This document shows positions 1 to 5,957 of a stretch of DNA of 7,606 bases, in pieces. The DNA is from Bacteroidota bacterium (GTDB taxonomy: Bacteria > Bacteroidota > Bacteroidia > Bacteroidales > JADFUO01). Position numbers and translations under genes: made by a program. The stretch's first letter is position 1, and each line of letters starts with the position of its first letter. The notes beneath the pieces are model-generated. The model worked only from the letters and a program-made list of their open reading frames with translations, was not told where the DNA came from and did not search any database. The DNA lies in assembly GCA_030614305.1 (NCBI GenBank), contig JAUWKH010000076.1, positions 1-7,606 on the forward strand, read 5' to 3'.

Positions 1-92
1 CTAACAAATACAAACATTTTATCGAAAAATATCCGGACATCCCTCTGAAATTAATTCATTTCGAAAATTCATTAGCATTAGAACTAAGCTAA
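1..92 (+). CDS. C-terminal end of an unidentified protein (5' truncated)
   Basis: Reading from base 3, one plus-strand frame stays open for 29 codons and ends with TAA at 90-92. The visible peptide begins [20 protein letters not shown] and ends NSLALELS. Its mix of charged and hydrophobic residues looks like real coding sequence, with a probable short helix then strand. The other two plus frames hit stops quickly (near 2 and 46). The gene enters from the left edge, so its start and most of its length are missing. It is convergent with aroC and its stop overlaps the aroC stop by four bases. I do not recognise the family, and 29 residues are too few to assign a function. The tight fit against the aroC stop supports a real gene end, but chance remains possible. 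Confidence 0.5.
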   Translation, partial: NKYKHFIEKYPDIPLKLIHFENSLALELS

Positions 93-1162
93 TAAGATTT
101 AAAACGTAAAAAATGATCTGCAAGAACAATTGCAGTCATAGCTTCAACAACAGGAACAGCACGGAGAACTATACATGTATCATGCCTGCCTTTGCCTGAA
201 AATATTACCTTTTTACCATTCTTGTCAATAGTTTGCTGTTCTTTTTTTATTGTTGGTGTTGGTTTAAAAGCAACATTAAAATAAATATCCTGACCATTGG
301 AGATACCTCCCTGTATTCCACCGGAGTTATTTGTTTTTGTGATTATTTCCCCATCTTCAATAATAAAACTATCGTTATGCTCCGAACCTTTTAAACCGGA
401 GCTTTTAAAACCTGCACCATATTCAAAACCCTTTGCAGCATTTATACTAAGCATGGCTTTAGCCAGGTCGGCTTGTAATTTATCAAATACCGGCTCTCCT
501 AATCCAACAGGAACTCCCTGAACAACACAGCTAATAATTCCGCCAATTGAATCACCTTCATCTTTTATATTTTTTATCAGATTTATCATTTTTTCAGATG
601 TTTCTTTATCAGGACAACGAACTATTGATTTTTCAATCTGTTCAAAATCCAAAACTTTATAATCCTTTTCCAATTCAATATTCCCTATTTTGGAAACATA
701 AGCAAAAATTTTAATCCCGGTATTTTTTAAAAATATTTTTGCAACAGCACCTCCAACAACTCTTGTGGTAGTCTCTCGTGCAGAAGCCCTGCCTCCTCCC
801 CTGTAATCTCTTATTCCGTATTTTTTCTCGTAAGTATAATCAGCATGCGACGGGCGGTAAACATCTTTTAAAAACTCATAATCCTCAGTTTTTTTATTTA
901 TGTTTTTTATAATAAATCCTATTGGCGTACCTGTTGTTTTCCCATTAAATATTCCTGAAAGAAATTCAACTTTATCAGTTTCTTTTCGTTCGGTTGTTAA
1001 AAAAGATTGCCCGGGTTTTCGCTTTTCCAATTCATTTTGAATAAAATCCATATCTATCTTCAATCCGGGCGGACAACCGTCAATAACTCCTCCGATTGCT
1101 TCTCCGTGAGACTCACCAAAAGTTGTAAGACAGAATAATTTACCTGTTGTATTTCCTGCCAT
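89..1162 (-). CDS. aroC: Chorismate synthase
   Basis: Catalyses the last step of the shikimate pathway in the cytoplasm: 5-enolpyruvylshikimate-3-phosphate to chorismate, with loss of phosphate and a requirement for reduced FMN. The protein is 357 residues, within the usual bacterial range. All family signatures are present: [18 protein letters not shown] (16-33, with His19), RPSHADYTY (103-111, with the second conserved His106), [20 protein letters not shown] (122-141, FMN/substrate region), the [10 protein letters not shown] loop (281-290) and GRHDTC (325-330). The start is the ATG at 1160-1162, giving [10 protein letters not shown], which matches the family N-terminus. An in-frame TTG at 1190-1192 would add ten hydrophobic residues that chorismate synthases lack, and it lies inside a predicted hairpin. 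No Shine-Dalgarno sequence is visible, as is usual in Bacteroidota. The gene lies 63 bp after the receptor gene and ends against a convergent gene. Residue 11 is Cys, where E. coli AroC has Arg. Confidence 0.97.
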   Translation of the reverse strand: MAGNTTGKLFCLTTFGESHGEAIGGVIDGCPPGLKIDMDFIQNELEKRKPGQSFLTTERKETDKVEFLSGIFNGKTTGTPIGFIIKNINKKTEDYEFLKDVYRPSHADYTYEKKYGIRDYRGGGRASARETTTRVVGGAVAKIFLKNTGIKIFAYVSKIGNIELEKDYKVLDFEQIEKSIVRCPDKETSEKMINLIKNIKDEGDSIGGIISCVVQGVPVGLGEPVFDKLQADLAKAMLSINAAKGFEYGAGFKSSGLKGSEHNDSFIIEDGEIITKTNNSGGIQGGISNGQDIYFNVAFKPTPTIKKEQQTIDKNGKKVIFSGKGRHDTCIVLRAVPVVEAMTAIVLADHFLRFKSY

Positions 1163-1168
1163 AATCAA

Positions 1169-1176
1169 CAAAAGTA
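1169..1176 (-). promoter_or_regulatory. Candidate -7 promoter element for aroC
   Basis: Read on the minus strand this is TACTTTTG, an exact match to the Bacteroidota -7 consensus TAnnTTTG. It ends only six bases before the aroC ATG, so transcription from it would begin at or within a few bases of the start codon, giving a leaderless or nearly leaderless mRNA. No TTTG lies at the expected -33 distance; the nearest TTG (1190-1192) is only 13 bases away. In AT-rich DNA an eight-base motif with two free positions can occur by chance, so this is a weak call. Confidence 0.3.
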
Positions 1177-1179
1177 AGA

Positions 1180-1205
1180 AAAATTTATGCAATTGTAACG
1201 CATAA
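1180..1205 (-). terminator. Candidate terminator after the TonB receptor gene
   Basis: About 20 bases after the receptor stop codon, the minus strand reads TTATGC, a nine-base loop, then GCATAA (arms 1200-1205 and 1185-1190), followed at once by the T-rich tail ATTTTT. A stem of six pairs followed by a U-tract fits a weak intrinsic terminator. Two more A-T pairs can form if one base is bulged. Its position, between the receptor stop and the -7-like element before aroC, would separate the two transcription units. The stem is short and AT-rich, so termination may be partial. Confidence 0.4.
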
Positions 1206-1225
1206 TTCCTTTTTCTCTGATTAGG

Positions 1226-3442
1226 TCATTTTATATCAAAAGGAATTTTTAATATTACACTAATGTTTCTCCCGATATTGTAATACTTCATTCCTTTTAA
1301 AGTTGAAAGATGGTCATAATATGTTTCATCTAACAAATTATTTACATAAATACCAAGTGAAACCATTTGATTTGACCATTTAATTTCTCCACCAATGCCG
1401 GCATTTAAAAGTATGTAACCATCTGTTTTGGTTTCAAACATAGCTGAATTGCTTTGCTTTGAAGCTATTAATGTCCCGATTTTTACAAATGAATTATGTA
1501 AAAAACCCAACTTTTCTTTTTGAGCTTTTATTTCTAATCTTAACTTATTTTGTGGAATAAACGGCAAATAACCACCGTCTTTCTTTTTCCCGATTATATA
1601 TGAGTAGTTTGCATTAACATTTAACCAATTCAGAAAATATACATTTAATCCTGCTTCAGCTCCTAATAATTCCGCATTTGTTTGTGAATATCTATATATT
1701 TTATCTCCGTTGCCTGTGGTATCAGTGGTTGGTGCTATAAAAATATAATTATTGATTTGATTATAAAATCCTGAAATATCAAATGTTGCATAATTTGAAT
1801 GATAATGCATACTTAAATCTGCTTCATAACTTCTTTGTGGTTTTAAATTAGCATTACCTTGTTCGTATCGAGTCCCATGCATGCCATTTTGGGTTAATTC
1901 TGCAATGTTTGGCGTTCTGTAAGCAGAAGCAAAATTTACTCTGAATAAAAGCTGTTCATTCAGATTATAAGTTGCACCAATTGAAGCACTAATATTATTA
2001 TAATTTTTATCAACCATAGGTTTAGCCGGTTCTTCCTGTGTTAAGACAGAACGATAATCATACCTTATTCCTGCCTGTGGTCTTAATTTATCAAAGAAAG
2101 TATATTGTATCAAACCAAAAAAAGAAAATTCATTAACATCTGCATCAGGAATTATATGAGCCGGTGCTTCGTTATTCCTGTTTGTTTGATTCATCCCCTG
2201 AAAACCAATAATGTATTCTGATTTTTTGCTTGATGGTAAATATGTTTTAATTTCATAAGATAATGTGTTTAAATCCATATCTACCATTTCAAACGCAGGT
2301 TTGGTTGTATCGGTTTGTAATTTTCTGTTATTCATCTGATATGCTATATCTACATCAATTTTATAATTTCCAATATATAATTTATTTTGCAATGAAATTA
2401 CATGGTTTGTCAAATCCTGGTACCACACATCATTTTCCCTACCCCTTTCCGAAATCAAAGGAACAGCAGCACCAACACACATTCCTAACTTAGGTTTATT
2501 ATAATCATAATATAATTTAAATGTTCCGAACTTTGTATTCAAACCGATATTAGTTTTTAAGCTTAATTCATTAAATCTTGTATTAGGAACATAAACGCTA
2601 TTTCCTTCTATATAATCGGCATGATTTTTAACACCTGCTCTTACTCCCCAAAAGAAATCTTTTGAAGTTCCTTTAATTCCTAAATTAGTAACAATTCCTT
2701 CTGTATTTGAGTAATATTGAAGATTATAATCTCCAATTATTTTCCCGATCGGAGCTGGTTTTTCTTTTATAAAATTAATCACTCCGCCAATTGCATCGGA
2801 TCCATATAATAATGATGCCGGTCCTTTTATTATTTCAACCTTATCAATTCCAAATTCATCAACAATAAAAGGATGATTTTCAGAAAATTGGAAATTTTCC
2901 ATTTTCACTCCATTATTAAGAAGCAATATATTTGTCATTGACAATCCCCTGATAACAAGTTTTGAAACACCTGACCCTTTTGAAATTACATCAACACCGG
3001 GAATAGTTGCTATTGCTTCATTAAATGAAGGAGTTCCTATATTATTTATTTGTACTCCATTAATAGTTTCAATTTTTATTGCATTCTCATGCTGAGATGA
3101 ATATGTTCCGCCTGAAACAACAATCTCCTGCGATTGTATAATGGTTGGTTCAATCTTAATATCTGATATTATATCAGAATTATTTAGTTGTATCGTTTTA
3201 ATAACTGTTTTATAACCAATAAATGAAAATTGTATCTTAAGTTTTCCATTTGGTAAATTTCTTAGCTTATATTCGCCTTTTATATTTGTTACTGTTCCTT
3301 TATGCTGCTCTAACAAATATATATTAGCACCCTCAATAGCATTATTTGTTCTGCTATCGGTAATCTTACCGCTTATTTGGTTTTGAGCATAAATTGATAT
3401 GCTTAATAATATTATAATCAGTGTATATATAAATTTTTTCAT
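1226..3442 (-). CDS. TonB-dependent outer-membrane receptor
   Basis: A 738-residue active transporter of the outer membrane, powered by TonB-ExbBD. In order: a signal peptide (1-19, MKKF then a hydrophobic core, cleavage probably after IYA); a carboxypeptidase-regulatory-like beta-sandwich (about 22-98, ISGKITD through GEYKLRNLPNG and FIGYKTV), typical of Bacteroidota receptors; a TonB-box-like segment SQEIVVSGG (104-112); a plug domain (about 118-226) with VIRGLS, VEIIKGPASLLYGSDAIGGV and VINFI; and a 22-strand-type barrel to the end, with the conserved FASAYRTPNIAEL (504-516) and NNLLDETYYDH (701-711). The last strand ends ISVILKIPF, followed by three extra residues. The segments ENHPFIVDEFG (188-198) in the plug and NGMHGTRYEQGN (519-530) in the barrel recall ZnuD-like metal receptors, so zinc or another metal complex is a possible substrate, but this is inference. 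No SusD partner, siderophore or heme gene lies next to it. No Shine-Dalgarno sequence and no exact TAnnTTTG are seen upstream. Confidence 0.93.
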   Translation of the reverse strand: MKKFIYTLIIILLSISIYAQNQISGKITDSRTNNAIEGANIYLLEQHKGTVTNIKGEYKLRNLPNGKLKIQFSFIGYKTVIKTIQLNNSDIISDIKIEPTIIQSQEIVVSGGTYSSQHENAIKIETINGVQINNIGTPSFNEAIATIPGVDVISKGSGVSKLVIRGLSMTNILLLNNGVKMENFQFSENHPFIVDEFGIDKVEIIKGPASLLYGSDAIGGVINFIKEKPAPIGKIIGDYNLQYYSNTEGIVTNLGIKGTSKDFFWGVRAGVKNHADYIEGNSVYVPNTRFNELSLKTNIGLNTKFGTFKLYYDYNKPKLGMCVGAAVPLISERGRENDVWYQDLTNHVISLQNKLYIGNYKIDVDIAYQMNNRKLQTDTTKPAFEMVDMDLNTLSYEIKTYLPSSKKSEYIIGFQGMNQTNRNNEAPAHIIPDADVNEFSFFGLIQYTFFDKLRPQAGIRYDYRSVLTQEEPAKPMVDKNYNNISASIGATYNLNEQLLFRVNFASAYRTPNIAELTQNGMHGTRYEQGNANLKPQRSYEADLSMHYHSNYATFDISGFYNQINNYIFIAPTTDTTGNGDKIYRYSQTNAELLGAEAGLNVYFLNWLNVNANYSYIIGKKKDGGYLPFIPQNKLRLEIKAQKEKLGFLHNSFVKIGTLIASKQSNSAMFETKTDGYILLNAGIGGEIKWSNQMVSLGIYVNNLLDETYYDHLSTLKGMKYYNIGRNISVILKIPFDIK

Positions 3443-3466
3443 CGTTATTAACCAATATCAAAAAAC

Positions 3467-3496
3467 TAAATAAAAAATTCCTGCATTTTTTATTTA
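3467..3496 (-). terminator. Perfect AT-only hairpin, candidate terminator after the DUF349 gene
   Basis: Arms 3467-3478 (TAAATAAAAAAT on the plus strand) and 3485-3496 (ATTTTTTATTTA) are perfect 12-bp inverted repeats around a six-base loop, TCCTGC. It starts about 11 bases after the DUF349 stop and ends 24 bases before the receptor start. On the minus strand the second arm is T-rich and is followed by AG and then TTTTTT, so the transcript would end in U-rich sequence. All stem pairs are A-T, so it is weaker than a GC-rich terminator. It may end transcription only in part, or protect a 3' end. Confidence 0.42.
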
Positions 3497-3507
3497 TTCT
3501 CATTTTT

Positions 3508-5715
3508 TCACTTGTTGAAATTAGCCAATACCTTTAATTTAGCTTCAAAATTTGTCAGGTCTTGTTTGGCTTTATTAATCTTCTTTTCAAATTCTGCTTT
3601 CAGAATATTTGCATTTTTTGAGTCGCTAAGGAATCCAACATTATTCTCCCACAAATTAACATCTTCTCTAAGCTTACTGATCATATTTGAAATGAAATTT
3701 CTCTCTTTAAAAATAAAGTTTTTTACACCTTGTGAATCTTTCATTGCTTCAATCCTTGTCTTATAATTTAACGTACTTATCTCTGTCGAGCTGATTTTTA
3801 GTTTATCAAGATGTTTATCAACAGCTAAACGAAATTCATTTTGAAGCTTTTCTTTTTCCTTTATAGGCACATGTCCGATATCCATCCATTCACGCTGAAA
3901 TTCTTTAATAACATTAAGATTTTCTTTTTTATCTTCACCGAACTTATAATCTTCTACTTTTTGGATCATTTCTTGCTTTAACTTCAGATTATTTACTTCA
4001 TGGTCCTGAATATTCGCGTAATAATCCGATTTACTATTAAAAAACTCATCACAAGCAGCCCTGAATCTTTTCCAGATTTTATCGGAATTTTTTCTCGGAA
4101 CAGGTCCTGTATTTTTCCATTCTTTCTGAAGGTTTATCATTTCACGTGTAGTTTTTTTCCAGTCTGTATTATTTTTCAAAGCTTCTGCCTGAACACATAA
4201 ATCTATTTTTAGGTTATAGTTGTTTACTTGTTGTTCCTTGATCCCTGCAAAATATTCTTTTTTATTTGTATAGAAAGTATTCATGGATGACTTAAAACGC
4301 TGCCAAATTTCGTCGTTTTGTTTTTTGGGTGTAGGTCCTATTGATTTCCAAATTTTGAACAATTCATTCATATTGTCAGTATGATCCTGCCATTCTTTAA
4401 TATTTGAACTCTCAATTGTTATTAATTTTTCAGCTTTATCGCATAATGCTGATTTTGCTTCAAAATTATTTTTTTGATCTTCGTGCAATTTCGCATAATG
4501 CTCGCGACGTCTTTCATTAATTTTATCGGTAGCTGCTTTAAATCGTTCCCATATTTCATCCTTTTTGTCATTAGCTACAGGACCTATCTCTTTCCATTCC
4601 TCGTGGTATTTCTGAAGCTGTTTAAACGATCTCAGGATAGAAGTTTCAATCAGAAGCTCTTCTGTTTTTTCGCAAAGTTTTATCTTACTTTCAAGATTTT
4701 TTTTAAGGTCAAGGTCTCTTAGTTCTTTATTTATTTTTACTTTATCAAAGAATTTCTCAACTAAAAAGTGATAACTCTGCCATAAGTTATTAATTTCACC
4801 CTGTGGCACCATACCAATTTCTTTCCATCTTTCCTGTAGAATTTTAAATTCATCATAGGTTTTTTTCAGGGTTTCTTCAGAGCTTATCAAAACTTTCAGT
4901 TCTTCAAGAATTTGTTTCTTTTTCTCAAGGTTATCCTGTTTAAGTTTTTCCTGCTCCTGATTATATCTGGCTTTATTTTGTTTATAAATACTAAAGGATA
5001 GTTTAAATCTTTCTTCCAACTGGTCTTCAGTTGGAGAATAATCTTCTTCTACTCCACCTTCAGCTATATATTTTTCTAATTGTTGGTCTTTTTCAATTTT
5101 ATTGATCTTCAGGAAAGCTACTTTAATCAGTGCAATCTTTGTTTTTATTGAAGTAACATCAGGTTCCTTAACCGTAGCTTCCAATAACTCAACAAGCTGC
5201 TCTTTTGATAATTGTTCATAATCTTCAATTACTTCTTCCGGTTTTTTTTTCTCTTCTACTGCCGGTGTTGCTGTGGCTTCTTCTTCTATTGATGCAGCTT
5301 GTGCTTCTGGTGTTGCTGCTGTTATTTCTGGTAGGGATTCTAATGGTTGTGGTTCTGACTCTTCTGTTGCAGATTTTGCTTCTGCTATTGCAACTGCTAT
5401 TTCAGTTTTATTAATTTCTTTATCAGAATCAGTATCCGGCTGATCTTCTGTTTTTACATTTTCAGGTTTTGTTTCCTTTTTAGATTTTATAGGTTTTTTC
5501 TTCTCACCCTTTTCAGTTTTTTTTGTTACGGTTTTCTTATCAGTAACCTTGACGACCTCTTTTTCCGGTTTTTCCTTTAAATCAATATCGGGTGTAATTT
5601 TATCCTCTGATTTTTTTCCGGTTTTTTTTTGTTTTTTATCAGAAAGCTTTTTTTCTTCCAGTAATTTTACTTGTTTTTCCTGCTTTTTTTCAGGTAATAG
5701 GACTTGTTCTTTCAT
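3508..5715 (-). CDS. DUF349 five-repeat protein, function unknown
   Basis: A 735-residue protein with no signal peptide or membrane segment, so probably cytoplasmic. Residues 1 to about 165 are low-complexity and probably disordered: first very Lys/Glu-rich (1-90), then rich in Ala, Thr, Glu and Pro (105-160). Residues 165-260 form predicted charged helices. Five DUF349 repeats follow (about 265-640), each marked by a W[KM]-x-[IT]G-x-[VT] core: W297, W374, W456, W533 and W610. A second Trp sits exactly 15 residues later in the first four (W312, W389, W471, W548), in a context like EIWERF. In the fifth it is Gln625. The C-terminal part (650-735) is again charged helix, likely coiled coil. DUF349 proteins are known from many bacteria with one to five copies; I know of no established biochemical function. 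The basic tail could bind nucleic acid, but that is speculation. The start is an ATG preceded by a 242-bp gap; no Shine-Dalgarno sequence is visible. The coding strand is strongly purine-rich, with two runs of nine A in the tail-coding part. Confidence 0.92.
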   Translation of the reverse strand: MKEQVLLPEKKQEKQVKLLEEKKLSDKKQKKTGKKSEDKITPDIDLKEKPEKEVVKVTDKKTVTKKTEKGEKKKPIKSKKETKPENVKTEDQPDTDSDKEINKTEIAVAIAEAKSATEESEPQPLESLPEITAATPEAQAASIEEEATATPAVEEKKKPEEVIEDYEQLSKEQLVELLEATVKEPDVTSIKTKIALIKVAFLKINKIEKDQQLEKYIAEGGVEEDYSPTEDQLEERFKLSFSIYKQNKARYNQEQEKLKQDNLEKKKQILEELKVLISSEETLKKTYDEFKILQERWKEIGMVPQGEINNLWQSYHFLVEKFFDKVKINKELRDLDLKKNLESKIKLCEKTEELLIETSILRSFKQLQKYHEEWKEIGPVANDKKDEIWERFKAATDKINERRREHYAKLHEDQKNNFEAKSALCDKAEKLITIESSNIKEWQDHTDNMNELFKIWKSIGPTPKKQNDEIWQRFKSSMNTFYTNKKEYFAGIKEQQVNNYNLKIDLCVQAEALKNNTDWKKTTREMINLQKEWKNTGPVPRKNSDKIWKRFRAACDEFFNSKSDYYANIQDHEVNNLKLKQEMIQKVEDYKFGEDKKENLNVIKEFQREWMDIGHVPIKEKEKLQNEFRLAVDKHLDKLKISSTEISTLNYKTRIEAMKDSQGVKNFIFKERNFISNMISKLREDVNLWENNVGFLSDSKNANILKAEFEKKINKAKQDLTNFEAKLKVLANFNK
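3796..4923 (-). repeat. Five tandem DUF349 repeats within the coding region
   Basis: This is the part of the gene that encodes the five repeats. The core tryptophans are spaced 77, 82, 77 and 77 residues apart, so the repeat unit is about 77 residues, with five extra residues between the second and third cores. Each unit has the plan: helix, W-K-x-I-G-x-V-P turn, helix with IW-x-RF, then a long charged helix ending in NN-x(4)-K before the next unit. The repeats are clear in protein but diverged in DNA, so they are old and not a recent tandem duplication. Confidence 0.85.
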
Positions 5716-5755
5716 AATATCTTCTGTTTTTTACAGATGTAGAATTCTCTTCCCG

Positions 5756-5776
5756 AAAATTGCTTTAAGCAACTTC
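5756..5776 (-). other. Small leader hairpin upstream of the DUF349 gene
   Basis: On the minus strand the segment can fold as GAAGTTGC against GCAATTTT-type sequence. The core TTGCT/AGCAA pairs fully, and the outer part continues with A-U pairs and two G-U wobbles, about nine pairs in all around a three-base loop. It lies 40 bases before the ATG, within the leader if the promoter proposed at 5794-5826 is real. There is no conserved riboswitch pattern and no obvious terminator tail, so a regulatory role is not shown. Confidence 0.3.
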
Positions 5777-5793
5777 AGAAATCTGATTAAGTT

Positions 5794-5826
5794 CAACAAT
5801 ACTTTTTATATAAATTAACAAACAAA
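5794..5826 (-). promoter_or_regulatory. Candidate Bacteroidota-type promoter for the DUF349 gene
   Basis: On the minus strand TTTG occurs twice in tandem (5823-5826 and 5819-5822), followed after 21 or 17 bases by TATTGTTG (5794-5801), which matches the -7 consensus TAnnTTTG at all but one fixed position. The spacing brackets the usual distance between the -33 and -7 elements. Transcription would start near 5788, leaving a leader of about 70 bases. An alternative exact -7 match, TATTTTTG, lies at 5901-5908 but has no TTTG at the right distance. The rest of the 242-bp gap is AT-rich, and I see no other gene in it. Confidence 0.33.
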
Positions 5827-5957
5827 ATATTTTTGTTTTAGAATTCAATTAAAACCAATATAAATACTGATTTTACTGACATAATACATTAATAGGAATG
5901 CAAAAATAGTAATATTTTAATATCTGAAAAAAAAAATCAGAATAAATTAGAAAAGAT

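Noticed and set aside
118..135. Inverted repeat CTGCAA-6-TTGCAG near the aroC 3' end as a bidirectional terminator
   Set aside because: It lies within conserved aroC coding sequence, has only six pairs and has no T-tract on either side.
297..521. Plus-strand frame inside aroC
   Set aside because: It lies wholly antisense to a strongly conserved gene, with composition explained by that gene.
1163..1192. Longer aroC reading frame starting at a TTG, adding ten hydrophobic residues
   Set aside because: The ATG at 1160-1162 gives the family N-terminus MAGNT. The extension resembles neither the family nor a sensible signal peptide for a cytoplasmic enzyme, and its TTG lies in a hairpin.
5205..5414. 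Plus-strand open frame encoding a Leu/Val-rich, membrane-like peptide
   Set aside because: It is the antisense of the Ala/Glu-rich low-complexity tail of the DUF349 gene. Biased composition on one strand produces the hydrophobic frame on the other.
5549..5818. Plus-strand open frame rich in Ser and Phe crossing the DUF349 start
   Set aside because: It is the reverse of Lys/Glu codons and has no recognisable domain. Phe and Ser codons are the expected mirror of AAA and GAA runs.
5912..5923. ATATT-TT-AATAT palindrome
   Set aside because: A two-base loop cannot form a stable RNA hairpin, and short AT palindromes are expected in this base composition.
5923..5941. TCTGA, nine A, TCAGA just after the patatin gene as a terminator
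   Set aside because: The arms have only five pairs and the T-run is in the loop, not after the stem. A weak pause is possible, but the form is not that of an intrinsic terminator.
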